Assembly (NCBI RefSeq): GCF_000024605.1
Contig: NC_013385.1
Span: 496,001-560,000 of the forward strand
Reading direction: 5' to 3'
DNA length: 64,000 nt
Origin: Ammonifex degensii KC4
GTDB taxonomy: Bacteria > Bacillota > Desulfotomaculia > Desulfotomaculales > Ammonificaceae
This document shows positions 18,168 through 26,095 of the stretch, one piece after another. The translations under genes were made by a program, and so were the position numbers. The notes under the pieces were generated by a model that was not told where the DNA came from, did not search any database, and was given only the letters and a program-made list of their open reading frames with translations. How positions within the stretch are numbered: the stretch's first letter is position 1; each line of letters begins with the position of its first letter.

Positions 18168-19550
18168 GTGAAGGTTCTGATCCTGGCGGGAGGAAAGGGA
18201 ACCAGGCTCTGGCCTCTGAGCCGCGAGCTCATGCCCAAGCAGTTCATCCGCCTTTTCGATAACCGCTCCCTTTTCCAGCACGCCGTTCTGCGGGCACTAA
18301 AGCTTTCAAGTCCTGAAGAGATCTTTGTCGTCACCAACCGCGAGTACCGCTTCCGGGTGCTGGACGATCTGGCTGAATTGGGGGTCAGCCTGCCGGAAGA
18401 AAACCTTCTCCTGGAGCCGGAGGGAAAGAACACCCTCCCGGCCATCTGCTGGGGGATGCGGGAGGTTCAGGGGAGGTGGGGAGAGGCCAAGGTGGCGGTG
18501 CTCCCCTCCGACCACCTTATCCGTGCCGACGACAACTTCCTCCGGGCCTTCGCGGCGGCGGAGGAACTGGCAGAGGAGTACTTGGTCACTTTTGGTGTGA
18601 AGCCCAGCCGGTCCCACGCCGGCTACGGCTACATAAAGCCGGGGAAAAGTCTGGGCTCGGGGTTTAAAGTGGAGGAGTTTAAAGAGAAGCCCGACGAGTC
18701 CAGGGCGGCGGAGTACGTGGCCCGGGGGTACTACTGGAACAGCGGCATGTATGTCTTCGGCAGCAAGGTCTTCTTTCGGGAACTTGAGGATCTCGCGCCC
18801 GAAGTGTGGCAGGCCTTCGCCGAGACTTCCGATGTTGCAGAGGCCTACGCCCGGACGGCGGAAGTTTCCGTGGAGTACAAACTCATGGAGAAATCGGGCC
18901 GGGTGGCGGTGGTCCCCCTCGAAACTTACTGGAACGACCTGGGTAGCTTCGACGCCGTCTACGAGGCCCTGCCCAAGGACGAAGAGGGCAACGCGGTGGT
19001 TGTCAAAGGCACCGAAGCCGACTGCCTCCTTTACGGCGCCCGGGGGAACCTGGTGATCTCCGAGCGGCTGACCGCCGTGGTAGGGGTGGAGGACCTGGTC
19101 ATCATCGATACCGGCGACGCTTTGCTGGTAGCCCCCCGCCGTGACGCTCAGGAGGTCAAGAAGGTCTATGCGGAACTCGCCCGCCGGAAGGACGAGCGGG
19201 CGGTGGTGCACCGCACCGCCTACCGTCCCTGGGGGAGCTACACGGTGCTCGAGAAAGGAGAAAGGTACAAGATAAAAAGGCTCACCGTCCTGCCGGGGAA
19301 GAAGCTCAGCCTGCAGCGCCATTACCACCGGAGCGAGCACTGGGTGGTGGTGCGGGGAACGGCCCGCGTAACGGTGGACGGGGAGGAGAGGCTTCTGCGC
19401 CCGGGGGAGAGCACTTTCATACCGGCGGGCTTAAGCCACCGCCTGGAGAACCCGGGCAAGGTGGTTCTGGAGCTCATTGAAACCCAGATAGGAGAGTATC
19501 TGGGCGAGGACGACATCGAGCGCCTGGAAGACGACTTCGGAAGGAGCTGA
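18168..19550 (+). CDS. manC: Mannose-1-phosphate guanylyltransferase / mannose-6-phosphate isomerase
   Basis: The 460-residue ManC/CpsB-type protein makes GDP-mannose from mannose-1-phosphate and GTP. The N-terminal nucleotidyltransferase carries LAGGKGTRLWPLSRELMPKQF (signature and substrate Lys) and FKEKPD; the C-terminal cupin half has PWGSYTVLEKGERYKIKRL and HYHRSEHWVVVRG. GTG 18168 is chosen because translation then begins MKVLILAGGKG and follows GGGGGAAG. It overlaps nothing and is followed after 4 bases by phosphomannomutase, giving a two-step GDP-mannose pathway at the head of the polysaccharide locus. Confidence 0.92.
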   Translation: MKVLILAGGKGTRLWPLSRELMPKQFIRLFDNRSLFQHAVLRALKLSSPEEIFVVTNREYRFRVLDDLAELGVSLPEENLLLEPEGKNTLPAICWGMREVQGRWGEAKVAVLPSDHLIRADDNFLRAFAAAEELAEEYLVTFGVKPSRSHAGYGYIKPGKSLGSGFKVEEFKEKPDESRAAEYVARGYYWNSGMYVFGSKVFFRELEDLAPEVWQAFAETSDVAEAYARTAEVSVEYKLMEKSGRVAVVPLETYWNDLGSFDAVYEALPKDEEGNAVVVKGTEADCLLYGARGNLVISERLTAVVGVEDLVIIDTGDALLVAPRRDAQEVKKVYAELARRKDERAVVHRTAYRPWGSYTVLEKGERYKIKRLTVLPGKKLSLQRHYHRSEHWVVVRGTARVTVDGEERLLRPGESTFIPAGLSHRLENPGKVVLELIETQIGEYLGEDDIERLEDDFGRS

Positions 19551-19554
19551 AGGA

Positions 19555-20997
19555 ATGGGTAAGGTCTTCGGCACTTTCGGCGTACGCGGCGTGGTGGGCA
19601 GAGAACTCGATCCTACTCTGGTGCAGCGGATCGGGGCGGCCTTCGGCACTTTCCTCCGGGATAAGCGACGGGGAAGACCCCTGGTAGTAGTGGGGCGGGA
19701 CACCAGGCTGAGCGGTGAGGCGCTGAAAAGAGCTCTGGTGAGTGGCCTTCTGGGAGTAGGGGCAGAAGTTCTGGACGTGGGTGTGGTTCCCACCCCAGTG
19801 GTCCAGTTTGCCTGCCGCCACTTCGGGGTCGACGGCGGGGCGGTTATCACTGCCTCCCACAACCCGCCGGAGTACAACGGGATCAAGCTCCTGGAGCCCG
19901 ACGGTCTGGGGTTGGGCAAGGAGGCGGAGGAGGAGCTGGAAGACCTGCTTCTGAACGGGCGCTTCGCTTACGCTGGCTGGAACGAAACGGGGCGCGTCAC
20001 CCGGCAGGACATTCTGCGCCCCTATCTTGAGGGAGTGAAAAAGCGGCTGGATGTAGAAGCCATAGCCCGTCGGCGTCCCCTGGTGGTGGCTGACACGGCC
20101 AACGGCGCCGGCAGCCTGGTGCTCCCTTACCTTTTGAGTGAGCTTGGCTGCCGGGTGATAAGCGTCAACGGCCACCCGGACGGCCGCTTCCCCGGGAGAA
20201 ACCCCGAGCCCAATGAGGAAAACCTCCGCTCTTTCCTGACCATCGTGCGGTCGGTGGGGGCGGACTTCGGGGTGGCTCAGGACGGCGATGCCGACCGCTC
20301 CGTCTTCGCCGACGAGGAAGGGCGCTTCGTCCAGGGAGACAAAACCTTCGCCCTGGTGGCCGGCGCTCTGCTGGAGGAGCGCGGCGGGGGTTTGGTGGTC
20401 ACCACGGTGGCTACCTCAGATGTGGTGGACGAGGTAGCGCGGGTACGGGGCGGCAGGGTTCTGCGGACCAAGGTGGGGGATGCGGTGGTCTCGCGGGCCT
20501 TAAAGGAGCACGGGGGCCTGGTCGGCGGGGAAGAAAACGGCGGGGTGATCTTTCCCGACTTCGTGCTGGGACGCGACGGGGCTATGACCGCGGCCAAGGT
20601 GCTGGAGGTCTTCTGCCGTCAGGGCCTGCGCTTCAGCGAGCTCATAGCCTCCCTGCCCCGCTTTTACCAGCTTAAGACCAAGGAGCGGGTAGAAGGGGAC
20701 CGGAAGGGCATCGTGGCCCTGGTGGGAGAGTTAGCCCGCAATGAGGGTTACCGTGTCGATTCGACCGACGGGGTTAAAATACTCTTTGAAGACGGTTGGG
20801 TGCTGGTGCGGGCCAGCGGCACCGAGCCCATAGTCCGTATATTCGCCGAGGCCAAGGAAGAAACCAAAGTACGCACCTACCTGGAGTTCGGCCGCACCCT
20901 GCTGAGCCGTGCCTTAAAGGGGCAGCTTCCGGCCGGGATGGGGATCGTAAAGGATGGCCAACCGGGCTTGGGACTGGTTGAAACAGGCCGAGCGTGA
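19555..20997 (+). CDS. Phosphomannomutase/phosphoglucomutase
   Basis: The 480-residue alpha-D-phosphohexomutase interconverts hexose 6- and 1-phosphates, supplying mannose-1-phosphate to ManC. The four family motifs are present: active serine loop TASHNPPEYNGIKLL (residues about 102-116), metal loop DGDADRS, sugar-binding GGEENGG and phosphate-binding RASGTEPIVRIFAEA. ATG follows AAGGAGCTGAAGGA. The last 40 bp overlap the start of a HEPN gene. It is probably co-transcribed with manC. Confidence 0.92.
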   Translation: MGKVFGTFGVRGVVGRELDPTLVQRIGAAFGTFLRDKRRGRPLVVVGRDTRLSGEALKRALVSGLLGVGAEVLDVGVVPTPVVQFACRHFGVDGGAVITASHNPPEYNGIKLLEPDGLGLGKEAEEELEDLLLNGRFAYAGWNETGRVTRQDILRPYLEGVKKRLDVEAIARRRPLVVADTANGAGSLVLPYLLSELGCRVISVNGHPDGRFPGRNPEPNEENLRSFLTIVRSVGADFGVAQDGDADRSVFADEEGRFVQGDKTFALVAGALLEERGGGLVVTTVATSDVVDEVARVRGGRVLRTKVGDAVVSRALKEHGGLVGGEENGGVIFPDFVLGRDGAMTAAKVLEVFCRQGLRFSELIASLPRFYQLKTKERVEGDRKGIVALVGELARNEGYRVDSTDGVKILFEDGWVLVRASGTEPIVRIFAEAKEETKVRTYLEFGRTLLSRALKGQLPAGMGIVKDGQPGLGLVETGRA

Positions 20998-21100
20998 TCT
21001 GGCACACGCTGAGCGCTCGGCTCTTCAGGGTGATCACGGGTGGGCTTGCTTTGCCGCCCACCAGGCGGCAAAGAAGGCGGTCAAGGCCCTACACCTTTAT
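20954..21100 (+). pseudogene. HEPN-domain protein (toxin of HEPN/MNT pair), 5' fragment
   Basis: Forty-nine codons (LKQAERDLAHAERSALQGDH and AAHQAAKKAVKALHLY) match the start of PF05168 HEPN proteins. The frame is interrupted at TTTAT (21096-21100) by an IS200/IS605 element. Removing 21101-23089 joins LHLY directly to TGQEAWGHVVARLL in frame, recreating a protein of about 131 residues. The start overlaps the phosphomannomutase gene. Confidence 0.8.
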
Positions 21101-21207
21101 AGAACCGTAAGCTTAGAAGACCCGCCTCCTTCAGGGGGCGGGATGAAAGCGGCGGCCAGGTTAAAAAAGACTGTTTTTTTGTCCAGGTGTAGTATACTGA
21201 AGTTGCT

Positions 21208-21630
21208 ATGAAAACCAAAAAGACAAGGTATGCTCACTACAACATAAACTATCACTTCGTTTGGATACCAAAGTACCGCCGTAAGATTCTGGTGGGCTCG
21301 GTTGCCGAGGAACTGGAACGACTAATTCGAAAGGTCTGCGATGAAAGGGGAGTAGAGGTGCTTAGTCTCTCCATCCAGCCTGATCACGTGCACCTTTTTG
21401 TTTCAGCTCCCCCAAGACACGCTCCTTCTGTTCTCATCAACACCATTAAAGGGTATACTTCCCGCTACCTGCGCCAGGAGTTTCCGGAGTTGAACAAACA
21501 AACAGGGCCACAGCTCTGGACTAGAACGTACTACGTCGGCACCGCTGGCACGGTATCTGCCGAAACTATTCAGCACTACATCGCGGAGTGCCAGGAAGAG
21601 CAGGTGAGAATACGTGGCATGGAGCGATAA
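21208..21630 (+). CDS. tnpA: IS200/IS605 TnpA, Y1 HUH transposase
   Basis: A 140-residue single-strand transposase. The HUH motif is in QPDHVHLFVSA (residues about 60-70) and the catalytic tyrosine in QHYIAECQ near residue 126. N-terminal YNINYHFVWIPKYRRKIL is typical of the family. It starts at ATG 16 bases after a TATACT -10 element. Its 3' end overlaps the GTG start of tnpB by 17 bp. All key residues are present, so it should be active and could mobilise the tnpB-only copies that share its hairpins. Confidence 0.93.
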   Translation: MKTKKTRYAHYNINYHFVWIPKYRRKILVGSVAEELERLIRKVCDERGVEVLSLSIQPDHVHLFVSAPPRHAPSVLINTIKGYTSRYLRQEFPELNKQTGPQLWTRTYYVGTAGTVSAETIQHYIAECQEEQVRIRGMER

Positions 21631-22924
21631 GTCACACCCCCACCGGCTCCTTTTGACCAAACAGTTCCCGCTGGGCCTGGAAGTACTGCCGGTCTTCCAA
21701 CCCGTCATGCGGGCGGCCAACCGCATCTGGAACTCCTGCGTCTGGCACAGCCGGGAGACCTTCAGGCAGGAGAACCGCTGGCCGACGGAGGCGGAGCTCA
21801 AGGCGAAGTTCAAGTCCTTCGCCGCGTGGAAGGAACTCCACTCCCAGTCGGCCCAGGCGGTGGTGGAAGAGTACTTCGAGGCCGTGTCTGCCTACCGGAA
21901 GCACAGGGAAAACGGCCACCTGGAAATGAACTCGCCGGGCTTCAAGCCAAAGAACCACCTCCGCACCGTCACCTGGAAGAGGCAGGGCTTCGACGTCGAT
22001 GGCAGCGCCCTCGTGTTGAAGCTCTCACGCGGGAAGGAGCCTGTCAAGGTCGCGCTGCCCGAAGGGTGGAATGTGGTCGTCCTGCCGGACGGCACGGAGG
22101 TGAAGGGCGTCCCGGTCGAGGTCAAGGTGAAGGCGGTCGTCCGCCGCCGCGAGGTGGAAAACCTGGTACTCCACGTGACCCTCGACCTGGGGGTGGTGCC
22201 CGTAAACCAGGTGGGTGCCGTCTCGGCCTACGACTACAACTCCGCCACGTTCGCCCGTGCTGTGTCCAGTGGCCGACTCGACCTGTTTGTATGCCGGGAA
22301 CTCCTTTCCCTGGTGCAGTACAGGAACAAAACCATAGCGGGGTTCCAGGAAAAGATGAGCCGCCTGAAGGAAGGCTCCCGCAGGTGGAGGAGGTGTCTTT
22401 CCGCGAAGATCCGCAAGCTGAAAAAGCTCGACCGCCGCATAAGACAAATGGAGCACTCCCTGACGAAGCTCTTCGCGGAGCTGGACGGGGCAGAAGGTGT
22501 GGCCTTTGCGGTGGTGGGCGACCTGACCGACCTGCGCCGCTCCGCACGCACCGGGATGAAGTCGAGGAAGGCCACCCAGAAGATCAACCAGATGGCTTAC
22601 GACCGGCTCCGGCAGGAACAGCGCTACAAGAACCTCGTGCGGGGTGTGCAGACCGACCCCTGGACGGAGAGGAACACGTCTTCCACGTGCTGTCTCTGCG
22701 GCGCCCGCAACCCCGCCTGGCGGAGGCACCGGGGCCTGTGGGTGTGCGGGGAGTGCGGGCTGGTCCTGCAGGCCGACCTGAACGGCGCAGCCAACCTGTT
22801 GAAGCAATACCTCTTTGGGGCCTGCCGCAACAGGGCACTGTCTTTTACCTTCAGGGAAGTGCGGGTCTGGCGCTGGGACGGGAAGCTGAACCGGTTCGTG
22901 CAAGTATCTCCAAGGGCCGCTTGA
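21614..22924 (+). CDS. tnpB: IS605-type TnpB lacking the RuvC-II glutamate
   Basis: The 436-residue TnpB has an N-terminal WED/REC region (HRLLLTKQFPL...; NRIWNSCVWHSRETF), RuvC-I Asp in VSAYDYNSATF, a zinc ribbon CCLCGARNPAW...CGECG, and RuvC-III Asp in LQADLNGAANLL. The segment aligned to the usual 'vvEDL' of RuvC-II reads AFAVVGDLTDL, so the catalytic Glu is Gly. The same change is in the 12-kb copy (VVGDLKDL). It may be nuclease-dead or use a relocated acidic residue; both are known among TnpB relatives. GTG 21614 is the start, overlapping tnpA. Confidence 0.85.
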   Translation: MAWSDKSHPHRLLLTKQFPLGLEVLPVFQPVMRAANRIWNSCVWHSRETFRQENRWPTEAELKAKFKSFAAWKELHSQSAQAVVEEYFEAVSAYRKHRENGHLEMNSPGFKPKNHLRTVTWKRQGFDVDGSALVLKLSRGKEPVKVALPEGWNVVVLPDGTEVKGVPVEVKVKAVVRRREVENLVLHVTLDLGVVPVNQVGAVSAYDYNSATFARAVSSGRLDLFVCRELLSLVQYRNKTIAGFQEKMSRLKEGSRRWRRCLSAKIRKLKKLDRRIRQMEHSLTKLFAELDGAEGVAFAVVGDLTDLRRSARTGMKSRKATQKINQMAYDRLRQEQRYKNLVRGVQTDPWTERNTSSTCCLCGARNPAWRRHRGLWVCGECGLVLQADLNGAANLLKQYLFGACRNRALSFTFREVRVWRWDGKLNRFVQVSPRAA

Positions 22925-23089
22925 GCGGCACCTGGAGTAGTCGGGACGGTAGTGACGGTCCCCTCCGGGAGGCCCTCCGGCGACGGGTCTAAAAGGGCCG
23001 CTCGTACCGGTGTAACCCGGCACCAGTACCTTCAAAGGGGAACGTGCCGCTAGGAAGCCCTACCCCTTTAGGAGTAGGGAGGAAGTCAC
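22925..23089 (+). ncRNA. Candidate omega RNA scaffold of the IS605-type element
   Basis: The 165 nt between the tnpB stop and the right end are almost identical in all three copies although they encode nothing, and contain several nested inverted repeats (GGTCCCCTCCGGGAGGCC..., ACCGGTGTAACCCGGC, the terminal CCCTACCCC hairpin). This is where TnpB guide RNAs are made. The guide would start with ACAGGGCAGG (23090), the HEPN gene itself. Confidence 0.55.
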
Positions 23090-23338
23090 ACAGGGCAGGA
23101 AGCGTGGGGGCATGTGGTGGCCAGGCTTCTAAGGTTGCTGCCCCCGGAGTTGTCGGTTCCGCCGGAGTTAATAGAAAAGGCGCGAGTGCTCGATAACTTC
23201 TATGTTCCCACCCGGTATCCCAACACCCACGTCGAGGGGGCGCCGTTTGAGCACTACGGGCCGATCCAGAGTGGAGAGGCGATAAAATATGCCCGTGAGA
23301 TCGTTGCGTTCGCCCGTACTAAGATGGCCCGGCCGTGA
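23090..23338 (+). pseudogene. HEPN-domain protein, 3' fragment
   Basis: The continuation TGQEAWGHVVARLLRLL...ARVLDNFYVPTRYPN...GEAIKYAREIVAFARTK is the second half of a PF05168 HEPN protein; 'LDxFYxPTRYPN' is the family signature. It joins in frame to 20954-21100 when the IS element is removed. A GTG at 23114 could start a truncated product. The paired MNT gene overlaps its 3' end. Confidence 0.8.
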
Positions 23339-23696
23339 AGAGGTGGACCGGGCGGTTCGCCGCTGGGCTTGGGAGATGACCCGGGCCCGGCCGGAAGTGG
23401 TATGCATCGGCTACTTCGGCTCCTACGCCCGGGGAGACTGGGGGGTGGGAAGCGACCTTGACCTGGTCATAGTGGTGAAAGAGTCCAAGTTTTCTTTCCA
23501 GCGGCGGGGCGTCGAGTGGGATACCACCCAACTCCCGGTTCCGGCCGATCTCCTGGTTTACACCGAAGAGGAGTGGAAAGAGCTTCTCGGCAGCGGGAGC
23601 AGGTTTGCTCGGGTGTTGCGCGAGGAAACTGTATGGGTTTATCCGGACACCACCTCGAACCGCACGCCGCCGAAGTTGCCCCCGGGCAGGACGTAG
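23289..23696 (+). CDS. MNT-domain nucleotidyltransferase (antitoxin type)
   Basis: About 135 residues with the minimal nucleotidyltransferase motif GSX10DXD: FGSYARGDWGVGSDLDLV (residues about 41-58). MNT proteins paired with HEPN proteins act as antitoxins, in studied cases by AMPylating the HEPN partner. It starts at ATG 23289 inside the end of the HEPN gene, with GGAGAGGCG upstream, the same overlap as in the pair at 38966-39662. The HEPN partner is broken by an IS element but this gene is intact. Its last 20 codons overlap the opposite gene's 3' end. Confidence 0.8.
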   Translation: MPVRSLRSPVLRWPGREEVDRAVRRWAWEMTRARPEVVCIGYFGSYARGDWGVGSDLDLVIVVKESKFSFQRRGVEWDTTQLPVPADLLVYTEEEWKELLGSGSRFARVLREETVWVYPDTTSNRTPPKLPPGRT

Positions 23697-25102
23697 CGGA
23701 AGGTAAAGGTGGGAGAGTCGTCCATCTGGATTTCCCAGCTCTGTCCCCGCGTTATGCCCGGCAGAGCCCGCCACCCCTCCTTTGGGGTGTAAAGCACGAT
23801 GCGGGCGTAATTGTTAGCGTCGGCCTGCCAGTTGGGGGTGATGCGCAACTTCCTCCCCCCGGGATTAGAGATGGTTATCTCGTAAACCATCCCGTAGTTA
23901 CCGCCCAGGTAGGGGTAGCCCAGGTGGCCGGCTGCGGCCCGGTCGTACTCGCCCAGGTTGTAGCGGGGCAGCCACTCGGAAAGGACGAAGCAGGGGAGCT
24001 CCGCCGCCTCGATCGGGTTGGCGTTGCGCAAGTAGTCGTAGCCGTAAAGCCCCGTGGTGACGCCGGGATCCGTTTCCCGGTCCCGCGAGAGCCTGAAGGC
24101 CGCCGCGGCTATTTCCCGGTCGGAAATCTCTTTGAGCGAACTCGGGTCCAGGTGGAAGACCCGGAGTTTCAGGTTTCCTCTCTCTACCTCGAGCTTGGCC
24201 TTGCCCCAGGCCAGGAAGTTTTCCGGAGTTTTCTCCACCATGAGCAGGGCGTAGCCCCCGGCCGGGATCTCTAGCTTCCCGGCTCCCTTGCCGTGGAAAA
24301 AGTCCACCAGGCCTTCGGAGGTTAAATCGATAGCGTGCTCGGCCCGGTCTTTGCCCGAGACCTTCCCCGTGATTTTAACCGTGGCGGAAGAGGGGCCGGG
24401 GTTGTAAAGGGCCACGCCGATGAGCTTGGTTTTGCCGCCAGGCGGGATGATGTGGAAGAACTCCACCCCGTACCTTTCCCCGGCGTTTAGAGTCTGCTCG
24501 ATGGTGTAGCCGCTCCGGTCGGGAAGGAACTCGGGCTGGTTGGAGAAGATGTACCTGTCGCCGCCGCGGGTGAAGCGCAGGGCCATGATGGGGTTAAGCT
24601 TTATGGTAGCCTTTTGGCTTTCCGGGTTCCACGATACCGCGGCCCCGAAAGCCTCGGCCACTCCACGCACGGGTACCAAGACCCGCCCATTGTCCAGGAT
24701 AGGGGCGGTCCCTAGACGCATTTTCGCGCGAGCCACCTTATCGGGAGCTGTGGGGTCGGGCAGGTTGCGGAGCAGGAAGTTCTCGTAGAGCCAGAGCTGG
24801 ATGTAAGTGCAGGTGTGGCAGCCGGGCGGCGCCTCGATTCTCACCTCTCCGGTACTCGGATCCCAGGAAACGCCCGACTCCTTCACCCCTAGGGCGTAGG
24901 CCAGGAAGCGCACCGGGATCAGGAGATGCCCGTTCTCTATGCGGGGGGTGGTGTCCATGGAAAAGGGCTTGCCGTCTACGAGATAAGTCTTGCTGCCGAT
25001 GGTAAACTCCGCCGTTCTGGCGGTGGCCCAGGAGAAAGAAGGGAACAGGAACACCGTTGCTAAAAGGCTCGCGGCCAAAGCAATGACCCTGCTTTTCCTC
25101 AT
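23639..25102 (-). CDS. Secreted protein with copper-amine-oxidase-like stalk domains
   Basis: The 487-residue protein has a signal peptide (residues 1-27, VIALAASLLATVFLFPSFSWATA). The N-terminal half contains two repeats of the CuAO_N1 'stalk' type (YLVDGKPFSMDTTPRIENGHLLIPVRFLAYALG and APILDNGRVLVPVRGVAEAFGAAVSWNPES), common in cell-surface proteins of thermophilic clostridia. The C-terminal 300 residues are beta-rich and not recognised. Enzymatic amine oxidase residues are absent, so a surface or cell-wall role is likelier. It is convergent with, and overlaps, the MNT gene by 58 bp. Confidence 0.75.
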   Translation of the reverse strand: MRKSRVIALAASLLATVFLFPSFSWATARTAEFTIGSKTYLVDGKPFSMDTTPRIENGHLLIPVRFLAYALGVKESGVSWDPSTGEVRIEAPPGCHTCTYIQLWLYENFLLRNLPDPTAPDKVARAKMRLGTAPILDNGRVLVPVRGVAEAFGAAVSWNPESQKATIKLNPIMALRFTRGGDRYIFSNQPEFLPDRSGYTIEQTLNAGERYGVEFFHIIPPGGKTKLIGVALYNPGPSSATVKITGKVSGKDRAEHAIDLTSEGLVDFFHGKGAGKLEIPAGGYALLMVEKTPENFLAWGKAKLEVERGNLKLRVFHLDPSSLKEISDREIAAAAFRLSRDRETDPGVTTGLYGYDYLRNANPIEAAELPCFVLSEWLPRYNLGEYDRAAAGHLGYPYLGGNYGMVYEITISNPGGRKLRITPNWQADANNYARIVLYTPKEGWRALPGITRGQSWEIQMDDSPTFTFRYVLPGGNFGGVRFEVVSG

Positions 25103-25240
25103 CTCGATTCCCCCTCCACGAAGAAGTATACCACAACTGAGCTATCCGCAACTTCCCAGATGCGCTTATCCCCTGCAGTGATGGCTTGCGTTAGAAAAAG
25201 TCGAGAGTAGCCGTGGTGTGCTAAAATAAGGCTGAATACC

Positions 25241-25639
25241 GTGTTCGGAGAGGCGGGAACTTTAGTGGACATAGTCCAAGTGCGCCGGTTCCTTTTGGAA
25301 AGGGAGAAAAGACGGCGGCAAGTTAGAGAGCAGGCCTGTCGGCAACTGATCGTGCAGCTCAAGCAGATCCTGGAAGAAGTGCTCCCCTCCTTTCCGGTTG
25401 AGAGAGCTTATCTCTATGGCTCTGTGCTTACCGGACGCTGGCACCCCGAATCGGATCTGGACTTGGCGGTAGAAGGTCGCCTTTCGGCCGAGGAATTTTT
25501 TCGGCTGTGGGCAGAACTCGACCGGCGGCTGGAGCCGGAAGTTGACCTGCGGGAGCTGGAAAAGTTACCTTTCCGGGAGAAAGTGCGACGTGAAGGGATG
25601 GTAGTGTATGAGAGAAAAGGTTCTCCTTCTTCTCGGTGA
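25241..25639 (+). CDS. MNT-domain nucleotidyltransferase (MntA-like antitoxin)
   Basis: About 132 residues. GSX10DXD is intact: YGSVLTGRWHPESDLDLAV (residues about 59-77), followed by a DXE-like strand EPEVDLRELEKLP. In MntA/HepT pairs this protein adds AMP to the HEPN toxin. GTG 25241 is given; GTG 25265 (VDIVQVRRF), which follows GGCGGGAAC, is equally plausible. Its 3' end overlaps the following HEPN gene by 32 bp, so the two are translationally coupled. Confidence 0.82.
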   Translation: MFGEAGTLVDIVQVRRFLLEREKRRRQVREQACRQLIVQLKQILEEVLPSFPVERAYLYGSVLTGRWHPESDLDLAVEGRLSAEEFFRLWAELDRRLEPEVDLRELEKLPFREKVRREGMVVYERKGSPSSR

Positions 25640-26087
25640 GATAAAAGATACGAGCCGGCGGCAGGCCCGGCTCTACGAAAGGCTTGAGCAAAGCTGGCAA
25701 AAGTACCAAAAATTCGGCGACTATGGCTATCTGGTAGAAACTGCTTTTTATCTGAACCAGCTGTACACGGGCTACGAAAGGATCTTCAGAGAGGTGGCTG
25801 AAGCTTTTGAAAATGCCGTTAATAACCAGCACTGGCATAGGAGTCTCTTGGAGAGAATGCGGCTCAACGTGGAGGGGCTGCGTCCGGCCCTGATTAGCGA
25901 AGAAACCTTTCGGTGCCTAAACGAGTTGCGGGCTTTCCGTCACTTCTTCCGCCACGCCTACGATGTGGATCTGGAGGCGGAGAAGGTGGCTTTGGTGGTG
26001 AAAAAGACCTTGCGGCTGAAGGAACTCTGGGCCGCCGATTGCCAAGCTTTCACCGACTTTCTTAGCAGACTTTCCCAAGAAACGTGA
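25608..26087 (+). CDS. HepT-like HEPN ribonuclease (toxin)
   Basis: The 159-residue all-helical protein carries the HEPN RNase motif RX4HXY exactly: RHFFRHAY near residue 113. In characterised HepT toxins the tyrosine of this motif is the site AMPylated by the MNT antitoxin, so this pair (with 25241-25639) has every residue needed. It starts at ATG 25608 inside the MNT gene. A glycosyltransferase gene overlaps or abuts its end, so it may share a transcript with the polysaccharide locus. Confidence 0.82.
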   Translation: MREKVLLLLGEIKDTSRRQARLYERLEQSWQKYQKFGDYGYLVETAFYLNQLYTGYERIFREVAEAFENAVNNQHWHRSLLERMRLNVEGLRPALISEETFRCLNELRAFRHFFRHAYDVDLEAEKVALVVKKTLRLKELWAADCQAFTDFLSRLSQET

Positions 26088-26095
26088 GGGGAAAG

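Larger units (their letters stand above)
21101..23089 (+). mobile_element. IS200/IS605-family element with tnpA and tnpB
   Basis: 1989 bp, inserted 3' of TTTAT without target duplication, as is usual for this family. The left-end hairpin is CCCGCCTCCttcaGGGGGCGGG (about 21121-21142), the right-end hairpin is at 23058-23079, and the right tip is GAAGTCAC. The ends are confirmed because excision restores the interrupted HEPN reading frame (one base of A ambiguity at the joint). It encodes a Y1 transposase and a TnpB with 4-way overlap of ORFs, plus a conserved 165-nt non-coding 3' segment. It is the only potentially autonomous member of its three-copy family here. Confidence 0.88.

Noticed and set aside
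21119-21145. CRISPR-like repeat (CCCGCC hairpins seen at three places)
   Set aside because: These are single left-end hairpins of three insertion elements, not a spaced array. No CRISPR array or cas gene was seen in the window.
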